Of a stretch of DNA of 9,949 nt, positions 1-7,912 are shown in pieces. Source of the stretch: Acidobacteria bacterium CG_4_9_14_3_um_filter_49_7. Its GTDB lineage: Bacteria > Acidobacteriota > Holophagae > Thermotomaculales > Thermotomaculaceae. The DNA lies in assembly GCA_002789615.1 (NCBI GenBank), contig PFTO01000138.1, positions 1-9,949 of the forward strand. Direction: 5' to 3'. Made by a program: the position numbers and the translations under genes. Within the stretch, counting starts at the first letter, position 1; every line of letters starts with the position of its first letter. The notes under the pieces are model-generated. The model worked only from the letters and a program-made list of their open reading frames with translations. It had not been told where the DNA came from and did no database searches.

Positions 1-1033
1 CATTGGAGCCAATCTGCTCATTCTGGGAAGACGGCATCAACTGTACGCCAGTTTTTTCATTCACGATACCCTCTCCTCCCCCTGCCTCAAGCTCCTGAAG
101 ACTGTGATATGGATTTGTGGTAACCACAATAAGTCCTTTGTGGATTTTGGAAACCAGCAAGTACCCACCTTCATTACTTGTCGCATTCCAGCCGGACGGG
201 ACGGTAAACGCCACACCGGCCTGAACGTCAGAAATTGTGTGTCCGTTTATTGCGGGAGCTGTGGGCTGTGAGGTGGCTCCTTGAGGCGCTGCCCTGTGAG
301 ATGGTGTCTGTCTCTGAAGTGGATTTGCAGGCATGACCTGAGTCTTGGAGCCACTCCCCGATTTCCGGAGAGAATACGTGGTGCCACCTGTGGAAAACTT
401 CATGATACTGCCTGTCAACAACGCCGTAAAAGGAAAAGAATTGCCACTTGCACTGAAGTTTCCCCGAATCTCATTTCCCGTCGCAGCGGCTGAAACCGGG
501 AATTGACTTCCATTAAAGAGAAGTGTCCCCTGAATCCCGCCTCCGGATGATTGCAGTGAAAGAGTAACGCCATCACCGGAGAATGTGCCACTGAATGGAG
601 ATAAACCTCCTCCTCCAGCCAGAGGATTCCGAGACGGCAACGCTGCCTTTGTCTCTGCCACAATACTTCGACCGGGAGTTCCTCCAGAAACCCGGGCAAA
701 ATAGAGACTGCGGCCTTTGTCACTGTTTTGTTCCATCAGATAGAAAAGAAGTCTTTCTCCCTCGAAATGGACCTCAAAAAAAGCGGACCCCTTACTGTCA
801 CTGGCAGTCCCCTCTCCAATACCATCAGCCACCTCTCCATTCAGGGTGATTCGGTACCCATTGCTCCCGACAAGTTCTCCGGTTAATGTCCCGTTTCGCT
901 GTTGATTGAGCTTCAGGGTAAGAGTTCCATTTCCGGTATTCATTGAATAGGTCCCGGAATAGTCTGCGGCTTTTACCGCGGAAAATGTTCCGAATTGGCC
1001 AACGACAATCAAAATGAATAGAAGTTTCCTCAT
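1..1033 (-). CDS. Secreted protein of unknown function with two beta-rich repeats (3' end beyond window)
   Basis: The reading frame is open from an ATG at 1033 to the left edge, giving 344 codons without a stop. GGGAGGG(G) at 1047-1040 lies 6 nt before the ATG and supports this start. Residues 1-23 look like a Sec signal peptide: Arg-Lys, then a hydrophobic core LLFILIVVG, with probable cleavage after AVKA. Two related beta-rich segments follow, at about 25-113 and 146-223. Both open with (Y/F)SGT(Y/F)S, continue as alternating hydrophobic strands broken by Gly-rich turns (GTLTG / IQGTL), and end with an aromatic strand (SLYFAR / TYSLRK). A low-complexity linker rich in Pro, Ser, Thr and Gln (about 224-262) leads to a third domain containing VAFTVPSGW and YLLVSK. 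I do not recognise a named family. The protein is probably periplasmic or surface exposed. It is divergent from the efflux operon and need not be related to it. Confidence 0.8.
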   Translation of the reverse strand, partial: MRKLLFILIVVGQFGTFSAVKAADYSGTYSMNTGNGTLTLKLNQQRNGTLTGELVGSNGYRITLNGEVADGIGEGTASDSKGSAFFEVHFEGERLLFYLMEQNSDKGRSLYFARVSGGTPGRSIVAETKAALPSRNPLAGGGGLSPFSGTFSGDGVTLSLQSSGGGIQGTLLFNGSQFPVSAAATGNEIRGNFSASGNSFPFTALLTGSIMKFSTGGTTYSLRKSGSGSKTQVMPANPLQRQTPSHRAAPQGATSQPTAPAINGHTISDVQAGVAFTVPSGWNATSNEGGYLLVSKIHKGLIVVTTNPYHSLQELEAGGGEGIVNEKTGVQLMPSSQNEQIGSN

Positions 1034-1096
1034 AGTATACCCCTCCCAAAAATAAACTTAAATTCACACTCCATTACAGATATTTGGGTTCAGGTT

Positions 1097-1102
1097 ATCA
1101 TA
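1097..1102 (-). promoter_or_regulatory. Possible -10 box for the leftward secreted-protein gene
   Basis: Read on the minus strand, this is TATGAT, one mismatch from TATAAT, about 64 nt upstream of the ATG at 1033. No convincing -35 box sits at the usual distance, so this is a weak call. The long 5' leader it implies shows no obvious hairpin. Confidence 0.25.
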
Positions 1103-1156
1103 TTTGCGGTCTAAAGCCTCAAAGAATCTCATCAAGCCCCCTCCCACTCACAAAAA

Positions 1157-1199
1157 AAATTGACAATTTCAAATAGACATTTTAAACTACTAATTGAAA
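1157..1199. promoter_or_regulatory. Palindromic operator candidate for the TetR regulator
   Basis: Two overlapping palindromes cover the promoter. AAATTGACAATTT (1157-1169) is a perfect 6+1+6 palindrome containing the -35 box. A larger imperfect palindrome spans 1167-1199, centred on base 1183, the first base of the -10 box. Its arms TTTCAA (1167-1172) and TTGAAA (1194-1199) are perfect, the inner TAG/CTA and TTT/AAA also pair, and 12 of 16 positions are symmetric. Two-fold symmetric sites over the promoter are typical of TetR dimers and fit autorepression. That this protein binds here is inferred. Confidence 0.5.
1160..1188 (+). promoter_or_regulatory. Sigma-70-type promoter of the regulator/efflux operon
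   Basis: A consensus -35 box TTGACA (1160-1165) is followed, after 17 bp, by TAAACT (1183-1188), which matches four of six bases of TATAAT. It lies 29 bp before the TetR start codon, in AT-rich DNA. It is the only good promoter seen before the TetR-adaptor-pump-channel cluster. Confidence 0.6.
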
Positions 1200-1217
1200 C
1201 GGTCGAGGGAGAATTGA

Positions 1218-1865
1218 ATGAAAGAAAAATGTGGAAAACCAGTTGCAACCCGTGGGCGATTGCTGGAGGCAGCCAGTCGCATTTTCGCGGAAAAAGGATT
1301 TCGCGACACTACAATAGCGGAAATTTGCAGCGAAGCGAAAGCGAACATTGCAGCGGTAAACTACCATTTCAACGATAAAGAAACGCTGTACCGGGAATCC
1401 TGGCGATACGCCTATCGGCAGTCGGTCAAAAAATACAAATTCGATGAGACGGTCCATGCAAAGGACTCCGTTCAGGACTGGTTACGGGCATTTCTGAAAT
1501 CAATCGTCGTAAGAATTCTGGATCCTGAGTGCGTTGAGTTTGAGATTATTGCCCACGAGATGAGCAGCCCCACCGGTCTTCTGGAGGAAATCCTTGAAGA
1601 AGAAATCAATCCACAGCGGGAACTTATAAAACAGTTTATCCGTACTGTATTGGGTCCCGATGTCAGTGAACAAACCGTTCGCTTCTGCCACATCAGTATT
1701 ATGGGTCAGTGCTTTCATCTGTTGATGCACAAAAAGGCTTCCACCAAAGCGGTGAGTAAATTTGAGTGTTTTCGCTTCGATGAAATGAATGCCTATCTGG
1801 ATCACCTCGTCACTTTTTCACTGGCCGGTCTTTCGGCAATCAGTGATCGAGTCGGGCACAACTGA
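1218..1865 (+). CDS. TetR-family transcriptional regulator, CerR/DUF1956-like
   Basis: This is a 215-residue ligand-responsive repressor, a normal length for the family. The N-terminal DNA-binding domain spans about residues 11-58. It has the typical helix pattern RLLEAASRIFAEKGF, then TTIAEICSEAKANIAAVNYHF (helix-turn-helix around 32-51) and NDKETLY. The C-terminal ligand/dimer domain carries motifs of the CerR (DUF1956) group: an HEM..PTGLL stretch, an LGP turn and SIMGQCFHLL. The ATG at 1218 is preceded by GAGGGAG at 1205-1211, six nt away. The gene is first in the cluster, 74 bp before the adaptor gene, in the same direction and with no terminator between. It most likely represses itself and the pump operon through the palindromes at 1157-1199. 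The inducing ligand cannot be read from sequence; efflux-linked members usually sense pump substrates. Confidence 0.93.
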   Translation: MKEKCGKPVATRGRLLEAASRIFAEKGFRDTTIAEICSEAKANIAAVNYHFNDKETLYRESWRYAYRQSVKKYKFDETVHAKDSVQDWLRAFLKSIVVRILDPECVEFEIIAHEMSSPTGLLEEILEEEINPQRELIKQFIRTVLGPDVSEQTVRFCHISIMGQCFHLLMHKKASTKAVSKFECFRFDEMNAYLDHLVTFSLAGLSAISDRVGHN

Positions 1866-1907
1866 TAAAGCGTGCGTCAAAAAAAGAGAAAATGGAGAGT
1901 TAACGAT

Positions 1908-1946
1908 ATGAATGAAAATAAAATGGAGGGAGAAAAATCATGCTGA
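1908..1946 (+). CDS. Possible 12-residue leader ORF overlapping the adaptor start
   Basis: An ATG at 1908 has a good ribosome binding site (GGAGAG, 1894-1899, 8 nt away) and opens a 12-codon frame, MNENKMEGEKSC, ending in TGA at 1944-1946. The stop lies just past the adaptor start at 1940, in another frame. Its codons therefore include the adaptor's own ribosome binding site. It could couple translation of the two, or be chance in an A-rich purine leader. Without conservation data the call is weak. Confidence 0.22.
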   Translation: MNENKMEGEKSC

Positions 1947-3142
1947 GTCGATTAAAAAAACAAGGGGCCGCTGCTGCTCTCATTGCGAGCGTTACGACAG
2001 GTCTTCTGATGGTTGCCTGCGGGCCCAATGGACCCAGTGGCCCAAGGCCAACACCTGAAGTAAGTGTAGTGACAATTCATACGGAACGGGTAGTGCTGAC
2101 AACGGAGCTTCCCGGCCGTACGGCTCCCTTTCGGATTGCCGAAATTCGGCCCCAGGTCAGCGGTCTGATACAGAAACGTCTGTTTACGGAAGGTTCCAAT
2201 GTCAAGGCCGACCAGGTGCTCTACCAGATTGACCCGGCACCTTATCAGGCGGCCTACGATCAGGCGAAAGCTGCCGTCGCAATGGCTGAAGCCAATCTTC
2301 CCGCCCTTCGTTCCAGAAAAGAACGGCTGAAGGGTCTTGTTGCCATTCATGCCGTGGGGCAACAGGACTACGATGATGCTGTGGGGGCTTTGAACCAGAT
2401 GGAAGCTCAGCTCCAGGCCAGTAAGGCATCAATGGAGAGTGCAAAGATTAACTTGTCCTACACACCGATCAAAGCCCCGATTTCGGGCCGCATCGGTCGG
2501 TCCAGCGTGACGGAAGGGGCACTGGTTACGGGATATCAGCCCGTTGCCATGGCTACGATTCAGCAACTGGACCCTGTCTATATCGATGTGGCTCAGTCCA
2601 CAACCGAATTGCTGAGACTGAAGAGACGCCTGGCAGATGGTCGCCTGGATAAGAACGTCACACAGAATAAAGTTCGCATCATCCTGGAGGACGGTACAAA
2701 GTATCCACTGGAAGGCACCTTGAAGTTTCGTGATGTTTCAGTTGACCCAACCACCGGTTCCGTTATCCTGAGAGTCGTTGTTCCAAACCCGGATGGCGTC
2801 CTCCTACCGGGCATGTTTGTCCGTACAGTTGTTGAAGAAGGGGCCAAAACCAATGCAATCCTTCTTTCCCAGCAGGCCGTTGCCCGTGACCCCAAGGGCG
2901 ATCCATATGCTTTGGTCGTGGATGCGGGAGGTAAAGTCGCGCAACGGATGCTGACACTTGATCGTGACATTGGCAGCAACTGGCTTGTCTCATCCGGTCT
3001 GGCTTCAGGTGACCACGTGATCATGGAAGGGCTGCAGAAGGTGAGAGCGGGAGCTTCCGTGAAAACTGTCCCTTTCATTGAAGATGGCACAACACGTTCG
3101 ACTCATGAAAACAAGGCTCAGTCCGCCGCTCAATCGAACTAA
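1940..3142 (+). CDS. RND efflux periplasmic adaptor lipoprotein (AcrA/MexA family)
   Basis: This is a 400-residue membrane fusion protein linking the inner-membrane pump to the outer-membrane channel. The N-terminus is a lipoprotein signal peptide: LKK, a hydrophobic stretch, then LLMVAC with the lipidated cysteine at 27. Met at -3 is a slightly unusual lipobox residue. The order of parts matches the family: first lipoyl half with RPQVSG and GSNV..DQVLYQIDP (about 60-100), alpha-helical hairpin (about 101-170), second lipoyl half YTPIKAPISGRIG (174-186), beta-barrel containing RDVSVDPTTGSV and LLPGMFVR (about 206-296), and a membrane-proximal domain up to about 380. GGAGGGAG at 1925-1932 lies 7 nt before the ATG. 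The polar tail is probably disordered. The pump gene starts 12 bp after the stop, so co-translation in one operon is expected. Confidence 0.96.
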   Translation: MLSRLKKQGAAAALIASVTTGLLMVACGPNGPSGPRPTPEVSVVTIHTERVVLTTELPGRTAPFRIAEIRPQVSGLIQKRLFTEGSNVKADQVLYQIDPAPYQAAYDQAKAAVAMAEANLPALRSRKERLKGLVAIHAVGQQDYDDAVGALNQMEAQLQASKASMESAKINLSYTPIKAPISGRIGRSSVTEGALVTGYQPVAMATIQQLDPVYIDVAQSTTELLRLKRRLADGRLDKNVTQNKVRIILEDGTKYPLEGTLKFRDVSVDPTTGSVILRVVVPNPDGVLLPGMFVRTVVEEGAKTNAILLSQQAVARDPKGDPYALVVDAGGKVAQRMLTLDRDIGSNWLVSSGLASGDHVIMEGLQKVRAGASVKTVPFIEDGTTRSTHENKAQSAAQSN

Positions 3143-3154
3143 CGGAGGCCAGTA

Positions 3155-6100
3155 ATGTTATCTAATTTTTTTCTGGCTCGTCCCGTTTTCGCCTGGGTTA
3201 TCGCCATTGTTATGATGGCGGCAGGTGCGCTGGCGATCTATAACCTGCCCATATCGCAGTATCCCCCCATCGCGCCGCCTTCCATCAGCATCAGTTCATT
3301 TTACCCGGGTGCTTCGGCCGAAACCGTCGAAGACAGTGTCACGCAGATTATTGAACAGAAAATGACCGGTCTGGACAAAATGTTATACCTCTCCAGTAAC
3401 AGTTCTTCATCCGGTGCGTCCAGAATCGAACTAACCTTTGCCCCTGGAACGGATCCGGATCTCGCCTGGGCAAAGGTGCAAAATAAACTTCAGCTTGCCA
3501 TGGCCAGTCTACCGGACGTTGTACAGCGGCAGGGGCTCCAGGTCAGCAAATCTACCCGTAACTACCTGGTCATTATCGGGCTGATCTCTGAAGACAACAG
3601 TATGAGCGGTGCCGATTTACAGGATTATGCCGAATCCAATCTGGAGAAAATACTCTCCCGGGTCCCCGGTGTAGGTGAGGTGAACAGCTTTGGCACCCAG
3701 TATGCGATGCGTGTCTGGGTTAACTCCGACAAACTGACCCAGTACCACCTGACAATGGCAGACGTGGTCCAGCAGCTCAGGGCATACAATGTGGAGATTT
3801 CTGCCGGTCAGTTTGGCGGACTGCCCGCGGTGAAAGGACAGCGGCTGAATGCCTCCATTATTGTTCAGCACTTACTCCAGACACCGGAACAGTTCGCCGC
3901 TATTCCAGTTCGGACGAATCCGGACGGCTCCGTTGTGCGCATCAGCGATATCGGCCGGACTGAGCTAGGCAGTGAGCGATACGATATGTCGTCCAATTAC
4001 AATGGCAACCCCAGCGCAGCAATGGCAGTACGCCTTGCTTCGGGTGCTAATGCGTTGGATACTGCAAATGCAGTCAAGCAGAAATTGAAAGAAATGAGCA
4101 CCTATTTCCCTCAGGGCATGAAGGTGGTTTATCCGTTTGATACCACGCCCTTTACCAAGGTGGCTATAGAGGAAGTAGTGAAAACGCTGTTCGAGGCAGT
4201 TTTTCTGGTTTTCCTGATTATGTATCTTTTCATGGGGACCTTCCGGGCCACCCTGATTCCTACCATTGCCGTGCCGGTGGTGTTGCTTGGGACCTTTGCG
4301 GTTCTCGGATTTTTTGGATTCAGTATCAACATGTTAACGATGTTTGCAATGGTGCTGGCCATCGGTCTTCTCGTAGATGACGCCATTGTCGTGGTTGAGA
4401 ATGTGGAACGAATTATGAGCGAAGAGGGGCTGTCCCCCAGAGAAGCGGCAGCCAAGTCCATGGAAGAAATCACCAGTGCCCTGATTGGAATCGGGCTGGT
4501 GCTCGCGGCCGTATTCGGTCCGATGGCATTCTTTCCAGGTTCAACAGGAGTCATCTACCGCCAGTTCTCCATCACCATTGCAGCATCTATGCTGTTGTCG
4601 GTCCTGGTGGCGTTGATTCTCACCCCGGTCCTGTGTGCCTCACTCCTCAAACCCGTTCCCAAGGGGCACGAACCGGCAGACAATGCCGTGTTCCTCCTGC
4701 GTCCCTTTTTCGCATGGTTTGACCGTCTTTTCTTCCGGGCGCGGGATCAGTATGTCAGAGTGGTTGGCCACCTACTGGCCAGAAAACTGCGTTACGTGTT
4801 CCTGTTTCTACTGATTGTGGTAGCAATGGGATACTTGTTTCACCGGATGCCCACTGCCTATCTTCCGGATGAGGACCAGGGAATTCTGATGGTTCAAACT
4901 ATGCTCCCCTCCGGAGCGACCCTGGAGCAGACAGAAAAGGTCATGAACCGGGTCAGAGATTATTTCCTGAATCAGGAAAAGGAGGGTGTGAGCTCCTTTA
5001 TGGCAATTTCAGGGCACAGCTTTTCCGGAGATGGACAGAACATGGGTCTTGGCTTCGCTAAACTCAAAGACTGGAAGCTGCGTGAACGGCCGGATTTGAA
5101 GGCCAAGGCGATCGCAGGAAGGGCCATGCGGGAATTCTCTAACATAAAGGGAGCCATGGTATTTGCCTTCCCGCCACCGCCCGTGGTGGAACTCGGTGTT
5201 GCCACGGGATTTGATTTTGAACTGGAAGACCGAGGTGGTCTGGGACATCAGGCCCTGATGGCGGCCCAGTACCAACTTCTGGGAATGGCAGCTCAAGACC
5301 CGAGGTTGGCCAGGGTCCGACCCAATGGCATGGCCGATGTCGCCCAGTACCAGATCGACGTGGATTGGGATAAGGCGGGTGCTCTGGGGATTCCCATCAG
5401 TTCCATTCACAACACCATTGCTGCCGCCTTTGGAAGCGCATATGTCAACGACTTTCTCCAGGGTGGACGGGTGAAGCGGGTATACGCTCAGGCTGACGCG
5501 GCTTACCGGATGCTCCCAAAAGATTTGAATAAGCTCTACGTTCGCAACACTGCCGGGGAAATGGTTCCTTTTTCTTCCTTTGCCACCGGGCACTGGACTA
5601 CGGGTTCCCCTCAGTTGAATCGCTACAATGGCTTCCCGTCAGTCGAAATCCAGGGAGAAGCAGCACCGGGAAGAAGCACTGGTGAAGCAATGAAAGCTAT
5701 GGAAGAACTTGCCTCAAGGTTACCCAAAGGCATTGGCTTTGACTGGACCGGACTCTCATACCAGGAAGTGATGGCCAGTTCCCAGGCGGGATTGTTATAT
5801 CTTTTTTCAATTTTCGTAATCTTCCTGTGCCTGGCAGCCCTGTACGAAAGCTGGCCGATCCCGATTGCTATTCTGCTGACCTTGCCATTGGGGGTTATCG
5901 GTGGTGTTATCGCTTCTACAATAGTAGGTATGCCCAATGATGTTTATTTCCAGATTGGGCTTTTAACCATCCTGGGACTGACCACGAAAAACGCAATCCT
6001 GATTGTCCAGTTTGCAAGAGCAAGGGTTGATGAAGGTGTCGGCCTGATTGAGGCAACCCTGGAAGCTGCCAGGTTGCGATTGCGCCCCATTATTATGACT

Positions 6101-6328
6101 TCACTGGCCTTCGGGTTCGGCATCCTGCCCCTTGTCCTTGCCAAGGGAGCTGGCGCAGGGGCCGAAAATGCGATCGGCACCGGTGTTCTGGGAGGCATGA
6201 TAACGTCAACTTTTCTGGTAACTTTGTTCGCACCACTGTTTTATGTAATGGTATACAAGGTGCTTGGCAAACGCCATCGAAATGTAACCATGACGCATGT
6301 GGAAGTACATCAATCAGGGGATCAATAA
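3155..6328 (+). CDS. RND multidrug efflux pump, inner-membrane subunit (AcrB/HAE1 family)
   Basis: This 1057-residue proton-driven exporter is close to the 1030-1050 usual for AcrB-type pumps. It begins NFFLARPVFAWV (first membrane helix about 9-29) and has the two-fold plan of large periplasmic loops and two membrane clusters (about 340-560 and 875-1040). The proton-relay residues are present: Asp408-Asp409 in GLLVDDAIVVVEN, Lys945 in TTKNAIL, and Arg975 with Thr982 in the RLRPIIMTS stretch. By eye, AcrB pocket phenylalanines 178, 610, 617 and 628 correspond to Phe179, Phe615, Phe623 and Phe634. The AcrB Phe136 position is Tyr137 and Phe615 is His621, which suggests altered substrate range. 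PDEDQG (571-576) is typical of HAE1 pumps. GGAGG at 3144-3148 lies 6 nt before the ATG. The stop is one base before the channel gene's start. Exported compounds cannot be named; drugs, solvents or metabolites are all possible. Confidence 0.97.
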   Translation: MLSNFFLARPVFAWVIAIVMMAAGALAIYNLPISQYPPIAPPSISISSFYPGASAETVEDSVTQIIEQKMTGLDKMLYLSSNSSSSGASRIELTFAPGTDPDLAWAKVQNKLQLAMASLPDVVQRQGLQVSKSTRNYLVIIGLISEDNSMSGADLQDYAESNLEKILSRVPGVGEVNSFGTQYAMRVWVNSDKLTQYHLTMADVVQQLRAYNVEISAGQFGGLPAVKGQRLNASIIVQHLLQTPEQFAAIPVRTNPDGSVVRISDIGRTELGSERYDMSSNYNGNPSAAMAVRLASGANALDTANAVKQKLKEMSTYFPQGMKVVYPFDTTPFTKVAIEEVVKTLFEAVFLVFLIMYLFMGTFRATLIPTIAVPVVLLGTFAVLGFFGFSINMLTMFAMVLAIGLLVDDAIVVVENVERIMSEEGLSPREAAAKSMEEITSALIGIGLVLAAVFGPMAFFPGSTGVIYRQFSITIAASMLLSVLVALILTPVLCASLLKPVPKGHEPADNAVFLLRPFFAWFDRLFFRARDQYVRVVGHLLARKLRYVFLFLLIVVAMGYLFHRMPTAYLPDEDQGILMVQTMLPSGATLEQTEKVMNRVRDYFLNQEKEGVSSFMAISGHSFSGDGQNMGLGFAKLKDWKLRERPDLKAKAIAGRAMREFSNIKGAMVFAFPPPPVVELGVATGFDFELEDRGGLGHQALMAAQYQLLGMAAQDPRLARVRPNGMADVAQYQIDVDWDKAGALGIPISSIHNTIAAAFGSAYVNDFLQGGRVKRVYAQADAAYRMLPKDLNKLYVRNTAGEMVPFSSFATGHWTTGSPQLNRYNGFPSVEIQGEAAPGRSTGEAMKAMEELASRLPKGIGFDWTGLSYQEVMASSQAGLLYLFSIFVIFLCLAALYESWPIPIAILLTLPLGVIGGVIASTIVGMPNDVYFQIGLLTILGLTTKNAILIVQFARARVDEGVGLIEATLEAARLRLRPIIMTSLAFGFGILPLVLAKGAGAGAENAIGTGVLGGMITSTFLVTLFAPLFYVMVYKVLGKRHRNVTMTHVEVHQSGDQ

Positions 6329-6329
6329 A

Positions 6330-7775
6330 ATGAAGAGAAAAATATTCGAACTACTTGGAATAACTTTTCTGCTGGTCGGCTGTACAATGTCTCCGAAATA
6401 CACACGGCCGGCGGCACCAATTCCAGAGCAATTGCCCAAAAGTGTTGCATCGGATACAACGAATGCGCTGGCAACATCGCCCATGCCCGCAGATATAGGC
6501 TGGCAGCAGTTTTTCCCGGATAAGAAACTTCAGGGTATCATTCAGCTTGCCCTGGATAACAACCGCGACCTGCGTCTGGCCGGGTTGAATATGGAAAAGG
6601 CGCGTGCCCTCTATGGGATTCAACGGGCTGAGCTCCTCCCGTCTATCAATGCGGTGGGGACTGGGACCCATGCACGAACATCTTCCGATCTGTTGCGTAC
6701 CGGAGAGCCACAGCGGACAGAGCAATACAGTGTCAACCTGGGGATCACATCCTGGGAACTGGATTTCTTCGGCCGTGTCCGAAGTCTGAAAAACCAGGCG
6801 CTCCAGCAATATCTTTCCACAGAATATGCCCGTCGCAGCGCCCAGATTGCGTTGGTAGCCGAAGTCGCACGGACATACTTAACATTGGCTTCAGACCAGG
6901 AAAATCTCAAGCTGGCCCAATCAACATATGAAACTCAACGAGACGCGCATGAGTTGATTCAAAAGAGCTACGAAGCGGGTGTGGTCAGTGAGTTGGACCT
7001 GGAACGCGCACAAACTCAGGTGGATGCGGCACGGGGAAACATGGCCCGGTACACACAACTGGTGTCACTGGACAGGAACGCGCTGGAACTTCTCCTTGGT
7101 TCCCAGGTTCCGGAGGAACTTCTTCCCGTGAGCCTCGACAACATTGAGCCTCCATTGCCTATTTCTCCGGGGCTCTCCTCCGAAGTCCTTCTCCAGCGTC
7201 CGGATATCCTCATGGCCGAAAGTCTGTTGAAGGGTGAAAATGCTGCCATCGGCGCAGCCAGGGCAACACTGTTTCCCCGGATCTCCCTGACGACGGCGAT
7301 TGGAACCGCCAGTCGTAAATTGTCCGGGCTGTTCAAGTCCGGAAACAACACGTGGAATTTTACACCCCAGGTCGCATTGCCCATTTTCGACCCCCGTACA
7401 TGGTCAGCCCTGAAAGTAAGCAAGGCAAATCGCAAAATTGCACTGGCCCAATATGAGAAGGCTATTCAATCAGCTTTTCGTGAAGTGGCGGATGCCCTTG
7501 CGGTAAAGCGCACAGTTGATCAGCAGGTGTCTGCGCAACAATCTATCGTTAACTCAACTAGAAATATTTACAAGTTGTCGAATGCGCGCTATAAACAGGG
7601 AATTGACAGCTATCTCGACGTATTGGATGCTCAACGATCACTTTACGCCGCACAACAGAGACTTATTTCCCTGCGTCTGGCAAAACTGGCCAATCGCGTC
7701 AGGCTATACGCGGTGCTGGGTGGCGGCGACAAGGCCGAAAACGGTCCAAAAGACAGCCCTTCAAAAGGGAAGTAA
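6330..7775 (+). CDS. Outer-membrane efflux channel lipoprotein (OprM/NodT, TolC superfamily)
   Basis: This 481-residue channel subunit would form the trimeric exit duct of the pump. The start is placed at ATG 6330 rather than an in-frame ATG 11 codons earlier (6297). Position 6330 has AGGGG at 6316-6320, nine nt away, and gives a clean lipoprotein signal MKRKIFELL...LLVGC with Cys18 as the lipidation site. The earlier start lies inside the pump gene. The family's internal duplication shows as two outer-membrane-factor repeats. The first includes LDNNRDLRLA (about 75-84) and SWELDFFGR (141-149). The second includes LLQRPDILMAE (287-297), ATLFPRISL (312-320), LPIFDP (350-355) and YKQGIDSYLDVLDAQRSLY (421-439). 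Long Ala/Gln/Leu-rich helices (about 160-245 and 360-460) would form the periplasmic barrel. It is the last gene of the operon, followed by a terminator-like hairpin. Confidence 0.95.
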   Translation: MKRKIFELLGITFLLVGCTMSPKYTRPAAPIPEQLPKSVASDTTNALATSPMPADIGWQQFFPDKKLQGIIQLALDNNRDLRLAGLNMEKARALYGIQRAELLPSINAVGTGTHARTSSDLLRTGEPQRTEQYSVNLGITSWELDFFGRVRSLKNQALQQYLSTEYARRSAQIALVAEVARTYLTLASDQENLKLAQSTYETQRDAHELIQKSYEAGVVSELDLERAQTQVDAARGNMARYTQLVSLDRNALELLLGSQVPEELLPVSLDNIEPPLPISPGLSSEVLLQRPDILMAESLLKGENAAIGAARATLFPRISLTTAIGTASRKLSGLFKSGNNTWNFTPQVALPIFDPRTWSALKVSKANRKIALAQYEKAIQSAFREVADALAVKRTVDQQVSAQQSIVNSTRNIYKLSNARYKQGIDSYLDVLDAQRSLYAAQQRLISLRLAKLANRVRLYAVLGGGDKAENGPKDSPSKGK

Positions 7776-7799
7776 GCTGGTACGGGATATGGAACGGAC

Positions 7800-7829
7800 A
7801 GGGCGCCGCGATGAGGACAGCGCCTTTTT
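7800..7829 (+). terminator. Rho-independent terminator candidate after the efflux operon
   Basis: GGCGC (7802-7806) pairs with GCGCC (7820-7824) around a 13-nt loop, followed by TTTTT then C, TT. A G-T and an A-T pair can extend the base, pairing with the T-run. It starts about 25 nt after the channel gene stop. The stem is short but G+C rich. Confidence 0.55.
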
Positions 7830-7853
7830 CTTGTCGGACAGGGAATTTCCAGG

Positions 7854-7881
7854 TTGATCTGGGACTCAAAAATGATAAAAC
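7854..7881 (+). promoter_or_regulatory. Weak promoter candidate for the DUF169 gene
   Basis: TTGATC (7854-7859), 16 bp, then TAAAAC (7876-7881), each four of six matches to consensus. It lies between the operon terminator and the DUF169 start, where a promoter would be expected, but the match alone is not strong. Confidence 0.3.
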
Positions 7882-7912
7882 ATCGTCACTACCTGCATCG
7901 GAGGTTATGAAA

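Noticed and set aside
281..849. Short open frames on the plus strand and a second minus-strand frame across the left region
   Set aside because: The frame opening at 1033 on the minus strand covers all of this region with a signal peptide, ribosome binding site and repeat structure; the others are shadows.
5009..5593. Long minus-strand open frame (194 codons) within the pump gene
   Set aside because: The opposite strand encodes a clear, uninterrupted RND pump; the antisense product shows no recognisable motif and is a coding shadow.
6297..6329. Longer start for the outer-membrane channel gene (11 extra codons)
   Set aside because: It lies inside the pump gene's end, lacks a good ribosome binding site and would put polar residues before the lipoprotein signal. 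ATG 6330 fits better on all counts.
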